Shown here: piece by piece, positions 57,377 to 64,000 of the stretch | Position numbering within the stretch: position 1 is the first letter of the stretch | Layout of the letters: every line of letters begins with the position of its first letter | Assembly (NCBI RefSeq): GCF_009765735.1 | Contig: NZ_LMUW01000056.1 | Span: 1-64,000 of the forward strand | Direction of reading: 5' to 3' | DNA from: Xenophilus sp. L33 | Lineage (GTDB): Bacteria; Pseudomonadota; Gammaproteobacteria; Burkholderiales; Burkholderiaceae_C | Length of the DNA stretch: 64,000 nt | The notes under the pieces: model-generated | Told to the model about the DNA's origin: nothing | The model's database searches: none | Seen by the model: the letters and a program-made list of their open reading frames with translations, nothing else | Made by a program: the position numbers and the translations under genes

Positions 57377-60112
57377 TCACAACGGCGGGCCGTCGTCGAC
57401 CGCTGCCGCAGGTTTGCCGCCGCCACCGGGCTTTACCTCGATCACGGGCGAGCCGAAGCCCCAGCGCTGCACCTTCTGCGCCCCACCCATCGCCAGCACG
57501 GTGAGGTGGTCGACGATCGTGCCCACCTTGCGCTTCAACCACCAGCCCAGCTTCTTACTGTTGATGGCACCGCCCGCACCGGCAATCTGCAGCAGCGCCT
57601 CGCGGAAGTCAGGGTTCGAGAATTCGAAGCGGGCGCCGATGCCGCCGCCGATCTGGTGCGTTGCGACATCGATCGCCTCGCGAACGGACACCAGCTTGTC
57701 GCCGAAGTGCCGACGCCACTCACGAGCCACCGCGTTGAACTCTTCTTTCGCCGGATCGTTGGCGCGCGTCCGGTCCATTGATTCCGCTGGGTCGGCATAC
57801 CCCAGCCAGACCAGCGCGTCCGCCACCATCGCGCTCCACTTGTCGAAGTTGAACCGCTTCGAGCGGGCGCCCGGCTGCGCTAAGTGATGCGCCCGGATCA
57901 CAATCAAGGCGTCGACCAGCAGGCGGGCCCGGTTGGCCTTCGCGACCTCCAGCGGGTCGAAGTCGAAGCTACGCAGTTCGGGGCGCTCCATGGCGGGATC
58001 GAGCCGGCATTCGAGCACGCGCCGCGTCATGTCCTCGCGCACGACCAGCCCGTTGCCGGTCGCGAAGAAGGTGGTCGAAGTTGGCACCGTTCGGGTCTCC
58101 GACGTACCGAGCACCCGCACCTCCATCATCTCCTGCGTCATCGCTTGGCATAGCGCATTGCCCTCGATAGCGCGGGTGACGTTGTCGAAGCTGACGATCG
58201 CATGACCAGCAAGGAGCGCGCCGTGGAGCCGCTTCTCCATTTCATCCTCATTGCCGCCCTGCGAAAAGACCGGGACCGGGCTGCCGGTCGCGATGATGCA
58301 GGGATAGTCGACGAGGTAGGACTTGCCCGAGCCTGCCGCTGTGGCGCTCATGGCGAACATCGGCGCCTTCGGCAAGGACCGCCGTACCGCAGTTGTCAGC
58401 ACTGCCGATAGCGCGACGGCGCGATCGGCCGGCGACACATAGGGAAACTGATCGATGACGGCTTCGATGCGCTTCAGCGCGCTTGCAGCCTCCTCCATGG
58501 TGGGTGCATGCGGCATCGACGGATAGTCGCAGTTGGGGACATAAAGGAGGCCTGTGGCCGCGTCGTAGCCGGGCACGTCCAAGACGCTGCCGTCAGCCCT
58601 CAGCGTTGGCGCCTCGATGACTGCGCTCAAGGGGCGCAACCGCGATTCACCTCTCGCCAGCAGGGCATCGGCCGTCGACGGCGGTGCGTCGATCGGTACG
58701 TCCTTCTTGCTTCGCGCATCGAAGTGAGTCCACTTCGCCGCCGAATCCAGGTGCTCATGCAGCGCCGCTCGTGTGAGGCGACGAATCTTGATCGTTCGGA
58801 TCAGACCGCCACGGCCATCGGGCACCAGCGCGATCATGGGCCGCACAATGTCGCCAGCGCGCGAGTAGAGGAAAGGACATGCGGCCAGCAGCGCGGCCTC
58901 CGCCTGGTTGTTGATGCTCTTGACATTGTTCTTCTTGACCTTAATCGTCGGCCTCCGGTCGTCGAGCACAACTTCGGGCTCCAAGGGTTCGTCGTCATCG
59001 CGCATCTCGTCTGATGCATCGTCCAGGTGGCCGGCGGGAGGCGACGAATCAGCAGCCGGTCGAGCCTTCGCTTTGGCTACCGGCGCCAGGAGCGGCATGT
59101 ACGCCTCGTCCGGCACCTTGGCCGCAGCGAAGGCCGAAACCGTTTCCTCGGGGCTGCAATCGTTGAAGTCGCCGGGGGGCGGCACAGCGACCTTCATGCC
59201 GAACAGCATGCCGGCGGCGATGGCCGTGGTCATGCCCTGGTTGACCTTGCCCTCGGCTTCAGCTTTGGCATCGTTGTCGGCGGCGATGATCACGCCGTCG
59301 GCCTTGCCGGCGGCATGGATGTCCGTCGCCACCGCCATGACGTTGCCGATATCGAAGCAGCACAGCACCGTGAAGCCCGTTTCTCGATGCACCGACACGG
59401 CGGTCGCCCAACCCTCTGCCAGCACCATTCCGCCCTCGCCCACGATCGGCGAAAAATGGTGCTGCTTCGCCACGCCGAACAGATGCAGCTTTTCGCCCTC
59501 GACCGTGATGCCCTGCACGCCGTGGAACTTGCGCGCCTTGTCCAGAATCGGCACCAGCAGCACGTTCTCGATCGTGAGGAAGACCGGCTTGCCGTCGGGC
59601 CCGGGGTCCTTCGCGCGCTTGACCCACTTGCCCACGCGCAGGTTCAGCGCCGGGATGCCCTTTTTCTTGAGGTACGGGTGATCGTCGGTCGCCGGCTTGG
59701 CTTCATCCCACATCTTCTGCCCGCGCTCGCGGGCCTTGTCGGCCTTCGCTTTATCGTCGATCTTCCGCGCGGCGGTGGCGGCGGTGGCCTTCGCGTCCAT
59801 GGCCGCCTTCTGCTCGGCGGTCGGCGGCGTGTAGCCGCCCTTCTTCGGGTCGTACCCTTCGAGCTTCGCCAGGGCCACGACCGAGGCGAAGGTGCGCTTG
59901 CCGAATTCGGACCAGGAGCGCCAGACGGCTTCGGCTTCGTGGAACTTGTAGCCGTCGCCCTGCGACGACCATTCGTGCCATGGGCCGTGGGCAGCCTCGC
60001 CGGCGCCGTTCTTGATGCCCGGGCAGATGACCTCGGCCCAGGTGTGCCGATCGCAGTTCGGGCTGATGTACGAGAGGACCTCGCGAACGCGGGCTTCGGT
60101 TTCAGCGGCCAT
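57377..60112 (-). CDS. Primase-helicase with PriCT-2 and TOPRIM domains
   Basis: The 911-residue protein is a phage/plasmid-type replication protein. The N-terminus (LSYISPNCDRHTWAEVICPG, HGPWHEWSSQGDGYKFHEAE) matches the PriCT-2 domain. A TOPRIM-like region near residue 230 reads MVLAEGWATAVSVHRETGFT with CCFDIGN and IIAADND. The C-terminal ATPase has a P-loop, ATAAGSGKSYLVDYP, and the DnaB-like SFDNVTR. It resembles the alpha protein of P4-type satellite elements in role. Iteron-like repeats are just downstream. Confidence 0.85.
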   Translation of the reverse strand: MAAETEARVREVLSYISPNCDRHTWAEVICPGIKNGAGEAAHGPWHEWSSQGDGYKFHEAEAVWRSWSEFGKRTFASVVALAKLEGYDPKKGGYTPPTAEQKAAMDAKATAATAARKIDDKAKADKARERGQKMWDEAKPATDDHPYLKKKGIPALNLRVGKWVKRAKDPGPDGKPVFLTIENVLLVPILDKARKFHGVQGITVEGEKLHLFGVAKQHHFSPIVGEGGMVLAEGWATAVSVHRETGFTVLCCFDIGNVMAVATDIHAAGKADGVIIAADNDAKAEAEGKVNQGMTTAIAAGMLFGMKVAVPPPGDFNDCSPEETVSAFAAAKVPDEAYMPLLAPVAKAKARPAADSSPPAGHLDDASDEMRDDDEPLEPEVVLDDRRPTIKVKKNNVKSINNQAEAALLAACPFLYSRAGDIVRPMIALVPDGRGGLIRTIKIRRLTRAALHEHLDSAAKWTHFDARSKKDVPIDAPPSTADALLARGESRLRPLSAVIEAPTLRADGSVLDVPGYDAATGLLYVPNCDYPSMPHAPTMEEAASALKRIEAVIDQFPYVSPADRAVALSAVLTTAVRRSLPKAPMFAMSATAAGSGKSYLVDYPCIIATGSPVPVFSQGGNEDEMEKRLHGALLAGHAIVSFDNVTRAIEGNALCQAMTQEMMEVRVLGTSETRTVPTSTTFFATGNGLVVREDMTRRVLECRLDPAMERPELRSFDFDPLEVAKANRARLLVDALIVIRAHHLAQPGARSKRFNFDKWSAMVADALVWLGYADPAESMDRTRANDPAKEEFNAVAREWRRHFGDKLVSVREAIDVATHQIGGGIGARFEFSNPDFREALLQIAGAGGAINSKKLGWWLKRKVGTIVDHLTVLAMGGAQKVQRWGFGSPVIEVKPGGGGKPAAAVDDGPPL

Positions 60113-60467
60113 GGGTCACCTCGCTATCTGCGAAGCCGCACGCCGCGCGATCGCCCCCGCCGCCACCTGGGCCGCACCAGCGCCACCACGGCGGCGCCAC
60201 CGAGCGCGGCGGGGCCTTCGTGCGGCCCGGCGGCGCGGTGCAGCGGCGCGATCGCGCCAGGACAGTTCCGCCCAGCGCCTGCAGGTCGTTCACCACCGAC
60301 ATCCGGCCGGCAGCGGCCACTAGGGCGCTCGACCGGGTAGGTGCAGGGGCTGGGCAGGCAGTGGCCGCGAACGGGGCACCAGCGGGCCGCGTGGGGGCGG
60401 CGGCGGGCATGCGGCGGAGGATCGCCGGCGTTTGGTAGTCAGCGCCGGCAGTAAACCAGATCAACAT
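60102..60467 (-). CDS. Doubtful small ORF before the primase
   Basis: A 121-residue frame starts MLIWFTAGADYQTPAILRRM and ends 11 bases inside the primase start. It is Ala-, Arg- and Pro-rich with low complexity, so it could be a chance frame in GC-rich DNA. It is the only candidate in 60113-60619. Confidence 0.3.
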   Translation of the reverse strand: MLIWFTAGADYQTPAILRRMPAAAPTRPAGAPFAATACPAPAPTRSSALVAAAGRMSVVNDLQALGGTVLARSRRCTAPPGRTKAPPRSVAPPWWRWCGPGGGGGDRAACGFADSEVTHGR

Positions 60468-60532
60468 TTTGCGTTCACAGTCGAGAAAACTTCGCTGGGG
60501 CACGCTTGCAGGTCCACATTCGGGACGCGATA

Positions 60533-60555
60533 ATTTCACCTGTCGTCAGTGAAAT
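60533..60555. promoter_or_regulatory. Inverted repeat, operator candidate
   Basis: ATTTCAC at 60533-60539 and GTGAAAT at 60549-60555 are perfect arms around a 9-base spacer. The element lies between the AlpA-like gene and the primase, so it may control the leftward replication operon. Confidence 0.4.
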
Positions 60556-60582
60556 GATCTCGGCAAGCAGCGAGAGAACAAG

Positions 60583-60611
60583 AACCCGCCGGGCCCCAAT
60601 CCCGGCGGGTT
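60583..60611. terminator. Rho-independent terminator
   Basis: AACCCGCCGGG at 60583-60593 pairs with CCCGGCGGGTT at 60601-60611; loop CCCCAAT, then TTTCCTTTTT on the plus side. It lies just after the AlpA-like gene stop; T-rich flanks make it best for rightward transcripts, but the stem could also work leftward. Confidence 0.7.
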
Positions 60612-60619
60612 TTCCTTTT

Positions 60620-60853
60620 TCAGGCGACGATCTCGGCCTGCTTCACGAGCCACGCCTTCACGTCGCCGGCCCGGAACCGCAGCACCCGAGGCGCCAGCTT
60701 CAGCGGCCGCAGGTGCCCTTGCTTCGACAGCAGGCGGATCTGGGTCTGGCCGAGGCCGGTCAGCGCGCAGACGGTGCGCGTGCGCAGCAGCGCCGCGTCG
60801 CAGGCTTGGGCCGCGATCAGTTCATCGCGCAGCTGGGAATCGGGGTTGGGCAT
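60620..60853 (-). CDS. AlpA-family excisionase-like regulator
   Basis: The 77-residue protein has a MerR-like HTH: LLRTRTVCALTGLGQTQIRL then LSKQGHLRPLKLAPRVLRFR and GDVKAWL. AlpA-type proteins act as activators of integrase/excision genes in P4-like elements. AGGAGG lies seven bases before its ATG. Confidence 0.8.
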   Translation of the reverse strand: MPNPDSQLRDELIAAQACDAALLRTRTVCALTGLGQTQIRLLSKQGHLRPLKLAPRVLRFRAGDVKAWLVKQAEIVA

Positions 60854-60948
60854 CGCGCCTCCTTCGGGTTTCGATGGCGCCAAGAATCGCGTCACGACCG
60901 CATGCGCGGTCATGCGCGACAGCAGCCAGCGGCATGAGGCCCGAGCCT

Positions 60949-61704
60949 TCATCGCTTGAAGCGCGTCCAACTGGGCAGGTTGTCGAAGCCGAACCAGTCC
61001 GGAGAGTCAAAGCTGCCGACGTAGCGGCCGGTCGGCTTCACGCGCTCGACGATCGCGTCCCAGACCGTCCCGGGCGGCTTTTTGCTGAGGTTGCCCCCTC
61101 TGCTTTCATAGTCGATCAGGTATCCGCCCAGCGTGAATGCAGCGTTGTGAGCCTTGCGGAGGCCATCCGGTTCGCCCATGTCGGGAAGAAAGACCATTTC
61201 TACTGGCCCCGTTCCGGCGCGTTCGCGCGCTTCTTGGATCGCAGCAGCCACTGCGGCACAGTTGTCTCCATCGAAGCAGCAGAACGTCGGGTATCCGGTG
61301 ACTTCGTAGAGGACCGCGGCGCCCACGAAATCGCTCGTGAAGTAGAAGGCTGGGTAGCCGGGCCGCGCAGGCTTGCCGCTGCCGAACCGAAAAAACTTGC
61401 CCTGCAGGGTGGTGCCCGGCATCAGTTCGTCGCCCCCGCAGGTCTGACGGATGCATACGAGCGTCTCGACTCTATCGGTGAGACCCTGGAGAGGGATCAG
61501 CAACTGGCCGCTCGATGCGACCGAATCGCCGCGAAACCTCCATGGTCCAACCCGCAAGCCGTGATCGCGGATGCCGTAGACGTCAAGAAACCAGTGGTCG
61601 CTTTTGAGGGGTGACGCGAACTCGAACCAGAGTCGCCTTGCGGCTTCGCGTGCCTTGCTCTCCACTTCGGAAAGCTCATTGAAGATGTCGGTGATGTGGT
61701 TCAT
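60949..61704 (-). CDS. TOPRIM-like protein of P4-type element (degenerate active site)
   Basis: The 251-residue protein starts MNHITDIFNELSEVESKARE. Its middle (YFTSDFVGAAVLYEVTGYPT then FCCFDGDNCAAVAAAI) matches the TOPRIM part of the 911-residue primase (LAEGWATAVSVHRETGFTVL, CCFDIGN). But the catalytic Glu is not conserved and DND is replaced by PDMGE. It might be a primase accessory protein or a decayed primase half. The GC-rich neighbours make it part of the same element. Confidence 0.6.
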   Translation of the reverse strand: MNHITDIFNELSEVESKAREAARRLWFEFASPLKSDHWFLDVYGIRDHGLRVGPWRFRGDSVASSGQLLIPLQGLTDRVETLVCIRQTCGGDELMPGTTLQGKFFRFGSGKPARPGYPAFYFTSDFVGAAVLYEVTGYPTFCCFDGDNCAAVAAAIQEARERAGTGPVEMVFLPDMGEPDGLRKAHNAAFTLGGYLIDYESRGGNLSKKPPGTVWDAIVERVKPTGRYVGSFDSPDWFGFDNLPSWTRFKR

Positions 61705-61810
61705 CGCGCATGCTCGGAAAAAAGGGCAACAAATAGGAGGCGCGCACGAGCGCACCAGCCCCAGGGCGGGGCTCGTGGTCATGAGCGGGATTACGCGGCC
61801 GGTCGGACGC

Positions 61811-62155
61811 TCAGCCGAGCAGACCGACGACGCTGTCTGCGACGACGCGCACGGCGCGCGGGCTGAGGTAGACGATGCGGAGTTTTTCGTCCTTGATCAG
61901 GCGCAGAACGGTGCTGATGCTGCAGTCAAGGGCGACGGCGGTGTTCTTGATGGTGAGCACCTTGCGCTCGGCCAGCGGAACGACCGGGCGCGCCTTTTGG
62001 AGCGATGCTGCGGCGGGGGACGCCGGCTTGCCAGTTCGCGCGGCAGCGCGCGCCTTGCGCTCCTTCCAGAGGTGGGAAGCCCAGGCAGAACCGGGGGGTG
62101 CCGGCTTGGCGGTTGAGGCAGGGGCGGTGTGCGCCGGATCGGAAGTTGCGGTCAT
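61811..62155 (-). CDS. Excisionase-like HTH protein
   Basis: The 114-residue protein has a Pro-, Ala- and Lys-rich N-terminal half and a C-terminal HTH (LTIKNTAVALDCSISTVLRL then IKDEKLRIVYLSPRAVRV), similar to MerR/excisionase HTH_17 folds. The start at 62155 has TTGGA upstream; an upstream ATG at 62173 is possible. It lies between integrase and the TOPRIM-like gene. Confidence 0.65.
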   Translation of the reverse strand: MTATSDPAHTAPASTAKPAPPGSAWASHLWKERKARAAARTGKPASPAAASLQKARPVVPLAERKVLTIKNTAVALDCSISTVLRLIKDEKLRIVYLSPRAVRVVADSVVGLLG

Positions 62156-62255
62156 GATGGGTCCAAGGTTCATGGGTTGCCGCAGCAGCCTTCCGGGCTC
62201 TAGAATGCCAATCACAACACTCAAAATTGTTGAGGCATTTGCACTGCGGTGCTAG

Positions 62256-62315
62256 CCGGATAGAGCCAGGGATTCGGTGGTGAGACACCGGCTCCTTGGC
62301 TTTGTTTCTATCTGG
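62256..62315. ncRNA. Long hairpin, candidate P4 cI/C4-like antisense RNA
   Basis: About 60 bases fold into a nested hairpin. The outer stem CCGGATAGA (62256-62264) pairs with TCTATCTGG (62307-62315). The middle stem AGCCAGGGA (62264-62272) pairs with TCCTTGGCT (62293-62301), with one G-U pair. The inner stem CGGTG (62275-62279) pairs with CACCG (62286-62290). The 8-mer CTCCTTGG of the arm recurs at 62339-62346. Position in a P4-type element next to a small ORF suggests an antisense immunity RNA; the class is inferred. Confidence 0.5.
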
Positions 62316-62586
62316 CGCAGCCTGAGAATATCTCGGGCCTCCTTGGACCTCCAAGTCGAATTGCGCAAGTCTTTTCGTTCATGGAACGTGAACGTGCATC
62401 AAATTTGATGCACGAACGCCACGGATCGTTTATCCATGCGGCTTCGCGCCACTTTTCGATGCCATGGCTCGTCGTTGCAATGGGGCAACAGGCGTGCACA
62501 CCGAGCCTCCGGAAACAATCCTCCTGGCCGGCGAAGACGAGCAGGCCACTGGCGAAAGGCGCCCCGAAGGCGCTGCTCGGCCCCAC
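62308..62586 (-). CDS. Doubtful small ORF next to the hairpin (Icd/Ash-like position)
   Basis: A 92-residue frame starts MGPSSAFGAPFASGLLVFAG and is rich in Cys, Arg and Trp. In P4-like elements an Icd/Ash-type ORF lies at this place and is repressed by antisense RNA. No clear family match can be claimed. The frame partly overlaps the hairpin. Confidence 0.35.
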   Translation of the reverse strand: MGPSSAFGAPFASGLLVFAGQEDCFRRLGVHACCPIATTSHGIEKWREAAWINDPWRSCIKFDARSRSMNEKTCAIRLGGPRRPEIFSGCAR

Positions 62587-62614
62587 GCCTCAATGGGGCC
62601 CAAGACCGGGCGAA

Positions 62615-63829
62615 TTAGGCCGCCACAGGCGCCACAGCGCCTTCGCGGAGGCCATCGAGATAGTCCGCCCAGCGCTGCATCATCTTGACCCGAGCAGGCA
62701 GATGCGTCGTGCGGTTGTAGGTCCGCCCCAGGGGACCTTGCACGATGTGCCCCAACTGGTGCTCGATCAGGTCCGGCGACTCGCCCATCACTTCCTCCAT
62801 GATCGTGCGCGCGGTTGCGCGGAACCCATGCGCGACGTGCACCGAAGAGTCGTAGCCCATCGAGCGCAGCGCGGCGTTGAGCGTGCCGTCGGACATCGGC
62901 AGGCCGCCAGCCCGGATCGACGGGAAGACGTATTGCGCATGGCCCGTCAGCGCGTGCTGCTCGCGCAGAATCGCCACGGCCTGGGTGCTGAGCGGCACCA
63001 GCAGGTCGCGATTCATCTTGGTCTTGATGGCGGGGATGGTCCACAGCGCGCCGTCCAGGTCGACCTCGGCCCATTCGGCGGTGCGTAGTTCGCCGGGCCG
63101 GACGAAAAGCAGCGGCGAGAGCTTGAGCGCGGCCCTGACGGTCGGATGTGCAGGCCAGCCGTGGATCGCGCGCAGCAGGCCGCCCAGCAACTCCGGGTCG
63201 GTGATCGCCGCATGGTGCACTTTTTTGCGGGTAGCAATGGCGCCCCGAAGGTCAGCGGTGACGTCGCGCTCGACCAGACCGACGGCCACCGCGTAGCGGA
63301 AGATTTGGCCGATCAGCGCCTTGGCGCGTGCCGCACTGTCCAGGGCGTTCCGCGCCTCCATCCGGCGCAGCACGCGTTCAAGCACGTCCAGCGGCTTGAT
63401 CGTCGAGATAGGCATCTTGCCGATGTGCGGGTTGATGTCGACCGCGAGCCAGCGCTTGAGCTTGGCCGAGGTGATCGCCCTGCGAGTTTCATCGGTCTTC
63501 GCCATCCAGGCCGCCGCCACCGAGGCGAAGTCGTTGCTGGCGGCCTCGGCGCGGGCCAGCTTCGCTTCGCGCTTCGCGACACCTGGATCAGTGCCGTCAG
63601 CCAGCAACGCCCTCGCGTCGCCGCGCCGGTCGCGAGCCTTGGCAAGGGTGACATCGGGGTAGACGCCGAGCGCCAGGGTCTTCTGCTTCCCGGCGAACCG
63701 GTAGCTGAACCGCCAATACTTGCCGGTCGCGGTGACGTGGAGATACATCCCGTCGCCATCAGCGTACTTTTCGCCCCTGGGGGAGCCGGCATGTTTCAAC
63801 TGCCGAATCCTCATGTCGTTGAGCTTCAT
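62615..63829 (-). CDS. P4-type tyrosine integrase
   Basis: The 404-residue integrase has the DUF4102 N-terminal domain (GDGMYLHVTATGKYWRFSYR, LGVYPDVTLAKARD) and the catalytic domain: Arg in LFVRPGELRTAEW, HGFRATART, HQLGHIV and the nucleophile Tyr in GRTYNRTT. Such integrases recombine at tRNA or tmRNA 3' ends. Its att site is expected to the right, at or beyond the window end, as the gene points left. Confidence 0.95.
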   Translation of the reverse strand: MKLNDMRIRQLKHAGSPRGEKYADGDGMYLHVTATGKYWRFSYRFAGKQKTLALGVYPDVTLAKARDRRGDARALLADGTDPGVAKREAKLARAEAASNDFASVAAAWMAKTDETRRAITSAKLKRWLAVDINPHIGKMPISTIKPLDVLERVLRRMEARNALDSAARAKALIGQIFRYAVAVGLVERDVTADLRGAIATRKKVHHAAITDPELLGGLLRAIHGWPAHPTVRAALKLSPLLFVRPGELRTAEWAEVDLDGALWTIPAIKTKMNRDLLVPLSTQAVAILREQHALTGHAQYVFPSIRAGGLPMSDGTLNAALRSMGYDSSVHVAHGFRATARTIMEEVMGESPDLIEHQLGHIVQGPLGRTYNRTTHLPARVKMMQRWADYLDGLREGAVAPVAA

Positions 63830-63937
63830 CTGTGCATTCTGTTGGTGCCGAATTCAGCGCTACCTGAAACACCAACAAAAGTGCTGGCATTTTTCGTGGA
63901 TGCGCATGCTATCTCCTGACAGTTCAGGACACAAAGA

Positions 63938-63971
63938 AAAACCCGCTGCGCCAATGAAGCGAGCGGGTTTT
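63938..63971. terminator. Bidirectional terminator near the island end
   Basis: AAAACCCGCT at 63938-63947 pairs with AGCGGGTTTT at 63962-63971 around a 14-base loop. A/T-rich arms would make it work in both directions. It lies between the integrase promoter region and the window end. Confidence 0.7.
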
Positions 63972-63979
63972 GAAGCTCT

Positions 63980-63995
63980 AGGACATCCCAGGACA
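63980..63995 (+). repeat. Tandem AGGACA repeats (possible integrase arm sites)
   Basis: AGGACA occurs at 63980-63985 and 63990-63995, ten bases apart, and again at 63926-63931 beside the palindrome CCTGA-CAGT-TCAGG (63915-63928). Regular spacing by one helix turn next to an integrase gene suggests arm-type binding sites. The window ends here. Confidence 0.4.
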
Positions 63996-64000
63996 TATCG

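Larger units (their letters stand above)
43218..64000. mobile_element. Accessory region with a P4-type integrative element at its right end
   Basis: The region holds a P4-type integrase, AlpA- and excisionase-like genes, a primase-helicase, a resolvase and many small unknown genes, with short overlapping ORFs. The left limit given is only the end of the catabolic locus; no matching att repeat was found, so the element could be smaller (for example from about 56,500). Several integration events are possible. Confidence 0.45.

Overview
The window comes from a high-GC betaproteobacterium, most likely Burkholderiales and close to Comamonadaceae. I infer this from gene order (secA-argJ-ATPase-mutT, rplU-rpmA-obgE-proB, ispB next to tRNA-Pro and pilBCD-coaE-zapD-yacG) and from protein motifs; no database was searched.

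Positions 1-27,800 are mostly chromosomal housekeeping: prmC (cut by the left edge), grxD, a cupin, a MoxR/Lon-like AAA ATPase, a CorC/HlyC membrane protein, a lytic transglycosylase, proS, rppH, a CNP1-like protein, proB-obgE-rpmA-rplU, ispB, tRNA-Pro(CGG), pilBCD, coaE, zapD, yacG, mutT, a DUF815-type ATPase, argJ, secA, a DciA/DUF721-like gene, a PepSY-type membrane protein and an acyltransferase. An MBOAT O-acyltransferase plus an SGNH-like partner sits between coaE and zapD.

Positions 28,560-43,260 hold one leftward catabolic locus: an orphan branched-chain-amino-acid-type binding protein, an MHS-family transporter, two acyl-CoA ligases, an acyl-CoA dehydrogenase, a crotonase, a Nudix (NUDT19-like) protein and a short-chain dehydrogenase remnant. 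It also carries two copies of a three-gene cassette: an APH-fold kinase, a small helical protein and a CrtC/AttH-like (DUF7064-type) protein. The layout recalls the levulinate Lva pathway, where an APH-like kinase with a small partner phosphorylates a 4-hydroxyacyl-CoA so that phosphate can be eliminated. I regard this duplicated cassette as the best candidate for an undescribed system. A shared palindrome, GTAYGCWWGCRTAC, lies before the binding protein gene and at the start of the second cassette.

Positions 43,300-64,000 are accessory. They contain two ligase-like adenylation-domain proteins (one decayed), a DUF3606 protein, a LexA-box divergon, an RHH/zinc-ribbon operon, a DUF5681/coiled-coil operon, marR-clc, a macrodomain-like protein, DUF6232- and DUF6988-like genes and a serine resolvase with an inverted repeat. 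The right end looks like a P4-type integrative element: a P4-type integrase, AlpA/excisionase-like regulators, a large PriCT/TOPRIM primase-helicase, a second degenerate TOPRIM-like protein, iteron-like repeats and a long hairpin that may encode a P4 cI/C4-like antisense RNA. The left edge of the element was not found.
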